Positions 53,540-64,000 of a stretch of DNA of 64,000 bases are shown piece after piece. Within the stretch, counting starts at the first letter, position 1. Every line of letters begins with the position of its first letter. Both the position numbers and the translations under genes were made by a program. Below the pieces are notes generated by a model that saw only the letters and a list, made by a program, of their open reading frames with translations, was not told where the DNA came from and did no database searches. Source of the stretch: Batkoa obscura (taxonomy: Eukaryota; Entomophthoromycota; Entomophthoromycetes; Entomophthorales; Batkoaceae); contig JASVEC010000013.1 of the NCBI GenBank assembly GCA_030770535.1, positions 124,001 to 188,000 on the forward strand. Direction: 5' to 3'.

Positions 53540-53922
53540 AGAGATAAAGGTGATGAAAAGCTTTGAGTCCTTCTGACCCTATTTAAAAAAACTTCTGCTG
53601 TGCTAGCTTTTTTAAGAACAATTGTCCATTCTAAATAAAATATAAACAGAACCGCCGACAAGCCAATTTATCCTCAACCAACCACAAGCTGTTGTTCATT
53701 TTTATCCCCATAAAAATTTGTAATGGCTAAGGGATTTTGGACCATCCTTTTATACTAGAAACTTTCTTCTGGTAACATCCTGGCTCTTTCAACTACTAGC
53801 ATAGCACTCTTCCAAATCTGGGTTGTTATATACAAAGCGGAATATAGATTTGCATGGTATAGCCTATCTAAATTCGAGGGTAGCCTTTTCATACTTGGGG
53901 ATTCTACTGCTTTAAGACCTAA
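53540..53922 (-). pseudogene. 3' remnant of an unidentified gene
   Basis: Minus-strand stretch with protein-like reading ESPSMKRLPSNLDRLYHANL, then YSALYITTQIWKSAMLVVER and ARMLPEESF before a stop. A plausible splice acceptor TTTTTTAG lies at its upstream end, but no matching upstream exon was found. Further protein-like pieces follow in other frames (WTIVLKKASTAEVFLNRVRR). It looks like the decayed end of a cellular gene. Family not recognised. Confidence 0.45.
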
Positions 53923-54399
53923 AAAAATAAATACTGCTTACCCACGTATGCTTTATTTTTATACAAAAGTTACAAAAATTTTGATATCATAAAGTCTAAT
54001 TTAAACAATTAGTAATATTCATTTTATTTAATACATTATTTTTGATTAAATTTAAAGCAATTTTTGAGCTTTTTTGATATACTATAGTTATGATACCGCT
54101 CTTGTATAAAAAATGTCTAAACAATTAAATATTTGATTTAATCATTGACAACTGAATTCATTAAATAAAATATCGTATATTTTTTCAAACTTAATGTTAG
54201 TCAAATAGAACAAATAGAACAAATATAACAAATAAAAGCTTTAATATTTTTTTAAATATTATCACTACCTTTATTTTATTTTCAGAGACTATGAAACCAA
54301 CGAGTGTATAAAAAGGAGTAATCTAAAACCAAAAATGTGGGGTAAAAAATGATGGAAAGGTATATATAAAGCGAGAAATAAAAAAGAACAAAAAAAGAA
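53923..54399. other. Acyl-CoA synthetase promoter region
   Basis: AT-rich spacer upstream of the synthetase. TATATATAAA at 54361 lies 39 bp before the ATG and is a good TATA-box candidate. Confidence 0.55.
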
Positions 54400-56776
54400 A
54401 TGACAGATCAAAGTGAAATACAGAGTAGTAGTAAGATTTTTTTGGGGACAGCTGATAATTGTGAGAACTTATATCCTTTTGTTAGGGATTTATTATCGAA
54501 AGGATGAAGAAAGCATGAAGGAGTTACCCCACTTTCCAACCACTGTCTATGATGTGTTTATAAAAGGTAAGGTTCTACTTTTATTGTCCAAATTTAAATA
54601 GTGTAAATTATATTTCTTGGATTTCAGCTTTAAAAGAGGCTCCAAACGCCTCCTTTTTGGGAGAAAGGATTAGGAATGGGGATGAGTATTTAAACTACAG
54701 TTTCCAAACGTATCAGCAAATTTATCAAAGAGTTTTAAACTTCAGCTCTGGTCTTATGAATATGATCAATAACCATCAACTATATACCAATAAAGCAATA
54801 AAGAGTATTGGTATCTATAGCAATAATCGGATCGAATGGACTATCTCGGATTTAAGTTTCACGTTTCAAAATTTGACCTGTGTCGGAGTTTATAATACTT
54901 ATAGTAAAGAGCAGTTAGAATATATATTTCAGCATTCTGAGGTGGAGGTTTTGATTACAAACCAGGTAAATTTGCTCAAATTATTGAACTTAAAGGTTGA
55001 GTTGTTTGGTGTTAAGTTGTTGGTTAATATGGATTTTACGGACCCAAATCTGAACCTATGGGTGGAGCAGAGTTATGGAAGTAGTATTATATTGACGGAT
55101 TTTAAGGATGTGGAAGAGCTAGGTAAGTATAATATAGTGTAATTTTTAATAATATATATAAATAAATAAGGGAAAATAAAAAAATTACCGCTTAACCCAA
55201 GTAAAGAAGACAGTGTCTATACAATTTGCTATACTAGTGGTTCTACGGGTAATCCAAAAGGAGTAGTGAATACTCACCATAATTATACGTGTAGTTTGAT
55301 TACCAGTTATAGAGAATTTTCAAAATTAAAGTTGAAATCGAAAGTAAGTGAATGGTTATGATACATACTTTGAATTTAGACTTTCCACTATCTCATTAGG
55401 TATATTTCTCATATCTGCCCTTAGCGCATTGTTTTGAGCGTTCCACATTCATCACAATGATGCACTATAAAGTAGCGATTGGCTTCTACTCAGGCAACAT
55501 CAAAAACTTTTTAACTGATATAAGACAATTAAAACCCAGTATCTTAAATTGTGTGCCAGCCATACTGACTAAAATCTACGACCAGATACAATTCAATTTG
55601 AATCAAAACACTTACTCCGCACAGCTATTTAATAAGTTTGTTCAATATAAACTAGCAAACTACTATAATGGGCTTGGTGTTACTTCAGTTTATGATAACT
55701 TGTTTCTGACTAAAATTAAAGATGCTATAGGTGGTAATGTAAGGATTTTAGGCGTTGGCTCAGCCCCAATAGATAAAAGAGCTTTAGATGTGTTAAAAGT
55801 TTGTTTGGCAGTTAATATAAAGCAGGGTAATTCCATTAGTATATCTTAATAACAAAGAAATAATAACTGTCAGGCTATGGGTCAACAGAAACCTCGAGCT
55901 TGATTTCTGTCACAGATTTAGAGGATAAAGATTCAGGACATGTAGGGTTCCCAGGATTGCAGTAATTTGTAAATATGTAGCAACTAACTCAAACTAATTT
56001 TACAGAATCCAAGTAAAGCTAGTCGACGTACCTTCAATGAATTATTATGTTGGAGATAAGCCATATCCAAGAGGAGAAATTTTAGTTAAAGGGCCAAACG
56101 TATTTAAAGAATATTATAAAAACGCAGCTGCAACTAAAGAGGCCTTTGATGATGAAAATTGGTTTTATACAGGAGATATCGGCTGCTTTGATGACGAAAA
56201 TAGATTGTTTATTATTGACCGGAAGTCCAATATTTTCAAATTGGCTAATGGTAAGCACTATATTTGTAGTTTTAGTTTATCAAAGTAAAATATATACTAT
56301 TATTAGGTGAATTTATAAGCCCAGAAAGAATAGAAAATATTTTAAATCAACATGAGCTGATTGAACAGAGTGTTATTTATGGTAAAAAGGAAAGAAGGAA
56401 TGTGGTTGTATTAATTAAACCAGATATTGAAAAGCTTGAATTAAAATTCAAAAATCAGGATGAATATCAAATTAAACAAGCATTTTTAAATTCAATTAAA
56501 GAACATGGGCTGAAATTAGGTCTAAATAGGTAATATGATAATAATGAATTAATTATAAAAGTATTCTGATCTGGTTATTTATAGTTATGAGATACCAAAC
56601 AATATTATGCTTATAACGACTCCATTTACCATAGAAGGTGGGGAATTAACAGATAGGTAAACTATAATAATTATAATATAGTATAATGGTGATACTAATA
56701 AGTTCCTAGTTTTAAATTAAAAAGAAGCAATGTTTATAAAAAATATGAAAAGGAGCTTGATTCTCTTTATATCTAA
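54400..56776 (+). CDS. Long-chain acyl-CoA synthetase, 10 exons
   Basis: Activates fatty acids to acyl-CoA with ATP. Exons are 54400-54427, 54486-54566, 54628-55122, 55171-55343, 55400-55826, 55874-55961, 56006-56250, 56307-56529, 56585-56656 and 56710-56776; phases all close to 632 residues. Early RNGDEYLNYSFQTYQQIYQR is the usual lead-in. Motifs in order: AMP-binding P-loop YTSGSTGNPKGV; YLPLAHCFER; the adenylate motif GYGSTETS; FYTGDIG; and IDRKSNIFKLANGEFISPE with the hinge Lys/Asp and the fatty-acid gate region. The tail FKLKRSNVYKKYEKELDSLY is the family end. No SKL-type peroxisome signal or N-terminal membrane span is seen, so location is open. Its 3' end is 16 bp from that of ATE1. 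Confidence 0.94.
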
Positions 56777-56792
56777 TAAATTAGTCTAGTAT

Positions 56793-58391
<1,599 letters not shown>

Positions 58392-58486
58392 TGACAAAAT
58401 TGGTAAATTGGAAATAGAAAAACAAAAACAATTTTTCCTTTACTTTTTTATTTTGGTTCAATAACTTTAACTTATTTAAAAATACT

Positions 58487-60820
58487 ATGGAATTTAATGG
58501 CAGTGGGGGGAGTCAACATATTGACAATGAGACGGAAAGCCTTCTCAATTATATTACACTCAATTATACAAATGACAACAATAACTTGGTTGACCTGGAT
58601 TCTATCCAACTCAATGACGACGATGTTGAATTTCAAAGGATTCAAAGGAGAGAGATAGTACCAAGTAATATTACTGAGGCTAAGATTGATTTGAGTAGAG
58701 AAGACAGTAATAATCCTCAAAGTAATAGACTGAAACGGGCTGTAAGCTTATAGAGATTTAAAGTATCAGATAATTAATGTTAATTTTTTAGAGAGAGTAT
58801 GAAGAAGAAGACTCAAATACATGTTCGATATGTTACTCAGACTGGACCAACTCTGGAGAACATCAGATATGCTGCCTCCCTTGTGGCCATGTATTTGGCA
58901 AAAGGTAATGAAGTACTGCTTCAAAAAACTATAATTAATATTCCCACAGTTGTGTTAAACGTTGGTTTCAGACCAAAGCACTTGATCGTGGATTAAACTT
59001 AGCACCATGCCCCTTTTGTGGGTATAGTTTTTTTAATTTAAACTGAGGCCTTTATTAATTTCATTTAGTGTATATTACAAAGATAGAGAAATACGATCAT
59101 TGTATGTTAACAATCTCAAAGCGTTGGATGTAACTGAAAGAGATTCCGCCTTGAAAAAAGCAGAAATGGCAAGGACTCAAATAGAATTAGTGCAGAGTGA
59201 ATTGAACAAAGTGAAGCTAAGCAAAGACATGATAGAGGTAAATTAAATTAAATTAAATTGAACTAAATTAAAGAGCAAATAAAACTAAATGTTTTTTATT
59301 TAGAGGGAGTTATCTAAAGCACGTAAAGTTATTCAAGAATTAAATCGGTAGCTTTTTTATTTTTATTAATTTATTTTATTTATTGTTACAGAAAAGTTGC
59401 AAACTGCCGATCTTTTGGTGATATAATACCAACAGATATTATTGAAGTAGATAGTGTGGCTATAATTTCACCTTATGAGATCATTATACCAAGTAAACAT
59501 AAAGGTCTAAGTAATACTATTTTTAGGTTTAAAGCAAAAGTTGAGATATCCAATGAAGTAAGAGTAAAAATCATAAGCATATGATAATCGGTTCTAATTA
59601 TTATCTAGTCAAATATCACAAGGGTAATGGATGTTAGTAATAATGAAAAAATAATATTTGTTGGGCGTAAATTTGATCCAACGAATTTTGGTATCACTAC
59701 CATCAAATTAAACCAAACCAATGTACAGTTTTCTTATCGCTTACATAATAGTCAATTGAGAGATATTAAAACTCAAGAAAGTGGAACTGTCATTCATTTA
59801 TTGACAGTGTCCTTCGATAGCACCATGGTCTTAAGCAACCCTATGGAACAAAAAATCAACCATAAATTTAAGCTACCAGGCCAAGGATGGTCGTGTTGTT
59901 TTAATTCAAAGCAAAGACATTTTATTTATGCGGGGTGCGGCAACTCAAAGATAGTGGAGTTTGATTACAATTCAATTTTATGCCAAGAGCCTACCCGAAT
60001 ATTGCATTTCCCCGAAATCACAAGCCAGGCGCCAATTCATTCTTTATATTTTGTTGAGCTCAACCAACTCGAGTATTTGATTGGTGCTAATATTGATGGG
60101 GTTTACTTATGGGATTTAAATTTTGAAGGGGACATTAATTATAATAACCACTATAATGCGACTAGATTATGTAAAAAAATCATTGATAGAAAGGACCCAA
60201 ATTGTTCATGCTACTCATTAACATACGACCATGAAAAGAAAATGGTTTTGGCTTCATTTCGGGATTCAACGTTAAAAACAACAAATCATATTATTGGTAA
60301 GTTAATGTTTAATAGGCATAGTAGTGTATTGAGTATCACTTCCATGGTGAATATTACCAACCATTTAGATGAAATTCATTTTAACAAAGTAGCTGATCTC
60401 AAGGGTTACTTTCAGGAGACCTCTATGCCCAAAACGTATTTATTTTTTACCGATTATGCTTATTTTTGTGCTAGAGATGAATTGAAAAAAGAAGTAAGTA
60501 ATATGATAACTACAGTAAGATGGCGTTAAAATTAAAATTACTAGATTTTAATCTATAGATTACCAGCTATCGAAGATGGTAATAGTCATACCGTAATTGA
60601 TGAAGAACAAGTCGAGCCTATAAAATTTGTGTTAAAAAACGACATATTTGAACAAATGGGGGCTATTTTAGACTTTAAATTTTTCAAGAGTGAGGATAGC
60701 GAAAGTATCCCATTATTATTAATTTTAACCTCTAACTCAATTTTGCTTTTTGAATATGTGAATTCAACTTTTAATTTAAAAACTTCAATCCAAAAGAATA
60801 CGCCCATTTTTGTATCTTAA
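58487..60820 (+). CDS. RFWD3: RING-WD40 E3 ubiquitin ligase RFWD3-like, 8 exons
   Basis: In animals RFWD3 ubiquitinates RPA and RAD51 at stalled forks. Exons are 58487-58741, 58792-58904, 58950-59021, 59069-59237, 59304-59347, 59392-59557, 59609-60493 and 60545-60820, giving 659 residues. An acidic N-terminus leads to a C3HC4 RING: CSICYSDWTNSGEHQICCLP, CGHVFG, CVKRWFQTK, CPFC. Then VYYKDREIRSLYVNNLKALD and a coiled coil (RTQIELVQSELNKVKL), the order typical of RFWD3. The C-terminal half is a beta-propeller with QLRDIKTQES, LTVSFDSTMVLSN, GQGWSCCFNSKQRHFIYAGC and ANIDGVYLWDL. The last exon needs the acceptor at 60544 to keep frame. Fungal RFWD3 is not widely discussed, so presence here is of note. 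Confidence 0.88.
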
Positions 60821-60832
60821 TAAAAATTAAAA

Positions 60833-62424
60833 TTAAAGTTTATTTAAACTGTGATTCTTAGTTAAAGGTAAATATTTCTTATACAAAAATAGCACACAGC
60901 TTGTTCCAATACCAACATTGTGTTGAAGCGCTAACTTGGGATTAGGTACTTGGCGTTCAGGTTCTACTTTAGATCTTAATTGATTACAAAGCTCATAGCA
61001 CTGAGCTAAACCTGTAGCACCTAACGGATGACCTTTGGAAACCAGGCCGCCAGAGGGATTAACAACCACTTGATTTTTGAACTGCATCAATCTGCCTTTG
61101 CCTTTACATTGGATCATTTTCATCTCCTCCATAACCAATTTCTCCGCCTTACCTTCATCACATAAGCCGAGTGCCTCATACAATAAAAATTCGTTTGGCG
61201 TAAAGCAGTCATGTAATTCAATCACTGAAACATCTTTGATAGAATATTGATTTTGTCTTTTGAAAATTCTGTCAACTCCTTCTTTAGCTAAGTTGAGTCC
61301 AACAATATTTGCAAAAGAGTCATTGAAATTTGCAGTATCACTCAACATTTCCATGTCTAAAATTTCCACCGCTTTTTCTTTAAGATGGGGATTTTTATTT
61401 AAGTAACTTTCAGAAACCAAGACGGCTGCTGCACCACCATCAGCCTAAAAAGAATTTAATTAAAAATCGCAACAAGCAAATTGAAACTTACAGTAGGCCC
61501 AGCCATTGCAGAGTAAATTAAATCCGTTAGTTGCATCTTAGGATTTGTAATCTGCTCATAGGTAAACTCTTGATTGAAACATGCCTTTGCGTTATAAACT
61601 GAATGTAGATGATTTTTGTGTGCTATTTTTGTTAACACTTCTTTGGATACACTGTATTTGCGCATATACTCTAAACCAGCGGAAGTGAACATAGTCATGG
61701 CTCCACCAGTCATTTCATTTAATTTGGGATGTTTGTTGATTGGAGGTAAGTTTAATTTTTCGATCAAATCATCATGAGCCAAGTGATGGGGTGCAGTTGG
61801 CTGTGGGAAGTTAGGGTATTTCATGGAAAGGCCACGCTAAAATAAAAATAAACTTTAAAAACTAACGTTTGCTATGATTGCTTACTTCCATTTTCTCAAA
61901 CCCTTTAAAAAATAAATTAATAGGAATAGCTTGATTTCACCTACTTTTATACTTACCAAACGCTAGTACGCACTCCTTCCCAGACTTTAAAAAGGTATTT
62001 GCTAAATATAAGGCGCTTGAGCCTGAGGAACAATTACTATTCACATTGAATACAGGTATCCCTGTGAGCCCCACTTCTATTAATTTTGTTGTAAGCATCC
62101 TTTAATAAAGTGTAAAATTTCCTGCACTTACCTCTCAAACCTCGATGACCACAGCAAGAGTCACCGTAACAATAAGAGGCAACAGCAGCCTCGATATCAT
62201 TGATGCTCAAATCGCCATCTTTTAATGCTTCTTCTATCGCCTCTTTTGCGATTTCTAATGAAAAGCTCTAGTTAATCAGTTGGTTATTTAGTTAAAAATA
62301 CCTGGATACTCCCAATCTTCACGCTTCCCAAAGCGTTCAAACCTGGCATGATTTAGCTCTTGTATATAAAGTTTATATGTTTTTACTTCGTCATACCCAC
62401 TCCAATTACAAACGTACGTGTCAT
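60833..62424 (-). CDS. SCP-x-type thiolase (sterol carrier protein thiolase), 7 exons
   Basis: Thiolase of the SCP-x/non-specific lipid-transfer group, which cleaves 3-ketoacyl-CoA in peroxisomes. Exons read 62424-62387, 62342-62302, 62267-62132, 62076-61957, 61902-61886 (17 nt), 61836-61492 and 61444-60833. Starts MTRTFVIGVGMTKFERFGKRE; then ALKDGDLSINDIEAAVASYC, GLTGIPVFNVNSNCSSGSSA with the nucleophile Cys, FEKMERGL, GGAAAVLV, IELHDCFTPNE and the C-terminal NPSGGLVSKGHPLGATG and VGIGTSC. It ends SLNKL, a likely weak PTS1. The SCP2 domain is absent (about 435 residues). Splice phases fail by one base between exons 2 and 3, so there may be a frameshift or a base error near 62268-62301. All other junctions close. 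Confidence 0.85.
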
Positions 62425-62971
62425 TATGAATCTTTCAGTTGTATTTTTTGATAAAAATATTAAAACTGTAGTTCATTTTTCTGACACATTTCTATTTCAA
62501 ATGGCTGATGACTTCATCATGGTTGAAAATTTAAACTTCTTATTGGTCAAAAGTGGGGCTGTGACTATTATTTTTCAAATGTTGAAATAGCATGACTCTT
62601 AAAGCTAGGGAGGCAAATTATTCTTGAAATACTAGTTCTTTTGGTCTTAGTTCATGACTTTATAATAGCTGAAGGGCGTCTTTTTATTTATGAATACTAA
62701 ATTAAGCTTAAAAAGGGTTGTTTTGGGACAAATATACGCTTTTCAAAGTTAGAGTTTTACTTTATCAACTTCCAATTGAAAATTAGGTCCATTTTAACCT
62801 TTTTTGGACCAATTTTCATTCATTGGCTCGACATGTAAAAGCTAACTATAATTGGTTTAGCCTGAGTTTTAAAAGGAATTACCTTTTAATTCACTCAATT
62901 TTTAATATCATTTTAAAGAACACACTTTTTATCTACTGACATTAAACCAGACGATTTTTTAACACACAGCA
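62425..62971. other. Divergent promoter shared by thiolase and PEX2
   Basis: 547 bp between the two start codons, read in opposite directions. It must hold both promoters. A plus-strand frame at 62360-62590 overlaps the thiolase first exon and is not a gene. No canonical oleate-response pair could be assigned with confidence. Confidence 0.6.
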
Positions 62972-64000
62972 ATGAGCAATAACTACTGGGAAGCCAAAGA
63001 CAATGAACTAGAGAAAGAAGAAAGCGTTAAGGAAATTGTAGATTTGAAAAATGTGGATTTAAAAGTCTCCAGAGTAGCACAGCTAGACGCTGATTTATTA
63101 GATAATGAATTGAAAGAGATTTTATCAACGAAGCTGTTTACTGCAGTTTCATTGTTTAAGGTAACCGATTAATAGAGTTTGTAAAGTTTAAAACGAATAG
63201 CTTTGTTTTTTATAGAGTGATATCAAAACTATGTATGAGCCGGAATTGGTTTTAGGGCTTCAAAGTGTTTTATTTTATTTTTCTTTCCGTGGTAAGTTTA
63301 AAGCTAGTTACGGTGCCATGTTGCAAAACCTGAGGTTTCAAAATGATTTTTCACGTAAAATTAATTTATTTGATCACATCTTTTTTATTTATTTTTGCTT
63401 CAGCTAAAAATTTTACTACCACTTCGATTTCGGACCCCACTTTATTACAAGTATCACTCTATGGCGCATTAACGATTGGTGGCCAATATCTCTGGAGTAA
63501 GTGGTTAAACTCTGGAGTAGGTGGAGGGTGGGGAGATGAAGTTAATAGTCATACTATAAAGTACAAAATTTATAAGGCTATAAGTTCCTTAGAGAAATGG
63601 GTCAAATTGATCAACTTAATTCATTTTTTACATTTTATTTATAACGGAAGGTAAGTTTTACTTTACTGTCTTGGTTTTAAAATATATTTATTTTATTTAG
63701 ATATCGAGGTATTATTGAAAGAATACTTGGTCTAAGGTTAGTACCAGCCAGAAAAGCAGGCATAAGGCAGTTAAATTTTGAGTTTTTAAATCGACAAATG
63801 GTGTGGGATGGGTTTGCAGAATTTTTGTTGTTCATAGCTCCCTTAATTAATCTACCAAAGTTGAGTAACAAGCTGAAAAAGATCTTGTTCAAGTTTGGAG
63901 GTAATGAAAAAGAAGGCATGTATTCAGTGGAAAACCAAAAGATATTAAGTGAGTTACCAACATCCACGTGTGCGTATTGCTATTATTACAAAAACTTGGA
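62972..64000 (+). CDS. PEX2: Peroxisomal E3 ubiquitin ligase PEX2, 5' part (runs off the window)
   Basis: Membrane RING peroxin; with PEX10 and PEX12 it ubiquitinates the import receptor PEX5. Exons are 62972-63160, 63216-63354, 63404-63650 and 63701 onward. The conserved start region is KVSRVAQLDADLLDNELKEI, followed by YEPELVLGLQSVLFYFSF and YGAMLQNLRFQND. Then SDPTLLQVSLYGALTIGGQY, a Pex2/Pex12 membrane-domain segment, LEKWVKLINLIHFLHFIYNG and RYRGIIERILGLRLVPARK. Near the end ELPTSTCAYCYYYKNL begins the RING with its first Cys pair; the rest lies beyond 64000. PEX2 is preferred over PEX10/12 because of the QLDADLLD and LQNLRF blocks. Truncated only by the window. Confidence 0.88.

Noticed and set aside
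62360-62590. 76-codon plus-strand frame
   Set aside because: Overlaps the first exon of the thiolase on the other strand and part of the shared promoter; no domain.

Overview
The window is nuclear DNA of a very AT-rich, intron-bearing eukaryote. Introns are short (mostly 45-60 nt), with GTAAGT/GTAAxx donors and TAG acceptors. A Zn2Cys6 transcription factor, a GGC1-type mitochondrial GTP/GDP carrier and a Dbf4-type replication kinase subunit point to a fungus. Asn-rich proteins, a cAMP-receptor-like GPCR, a kelch ectodomain receptor and many introns suggest an early-diverging filamentous lineage. An Entomophthoromycotina/Conidiobolus-like fungus is my best guess, by inference only. The standard genetic code fits every gene.

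Layout. 0.3-5.8 kb: an NDUFA9-like oxidoreductase, a Cdc25/rhodanese-like protein, a bHLH factor and a tail-anchored protein. 5.8-24.9 kb: an accessory zone. Phosphoglucomutase, a 3-hydroxyacyl-CoA dehydrogenase, a tRNA-Leu(CAA) and a kelch receptor sit among a family of tiny secreted-peptide genes (nine loci, about four intact), short MITEs and two solo-LTR-like fossils. 24.9-37.3 kb: compact genes: a second Cdc25/rhodanese paralogue, DPH6, GGC1, a 1548-residue acidic low-complexity protein, NOP56 and a Zn2Cys6 factor. 37.3-54.4 kb: a mixed zone with decayed coding islands, more MITEs, a broken Ser/Gly-rich secreted-protein gene, a GPCR, eIF3a and DBF4. 54.4-64 kb: a dense block of long-chain acyl-CoA synthetase, ATE1, RFWD3, an SCP-x-type thiolase and PEX2 (cut by the window end).

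Two patterns stand out. First, fourteen copies of a roughly 99-bp MITE (plus one relative with the same ends and one fragment) are each flanked by matching 4-bp direct repeats: ATAT in ten, ATAC in two, AAAT in one, ATTT in one. This fixes the element ends and a 4-bp target-site duplication. Second, a clustered birth-and-death family encodes precursors of about 41-43 residues with a signal peptide and a short mature part ending GH or GHWP.

Functionally, the right end groups fatty-acid activation, a peroxisome-type thiolase and the peroxisomal E3 PEX2, with the thiolase and PEX2 sharing one divergent promoter. Several convergent gene pairs lie only 12-53 bp apart, so transcripts there probably overlap. 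A few host genes show apparent breaks (NDUFA9-like, kelch receptor, thiolase splice phase, Ser/Gly-rich secreted protein) that could be real decay or assembly errors.
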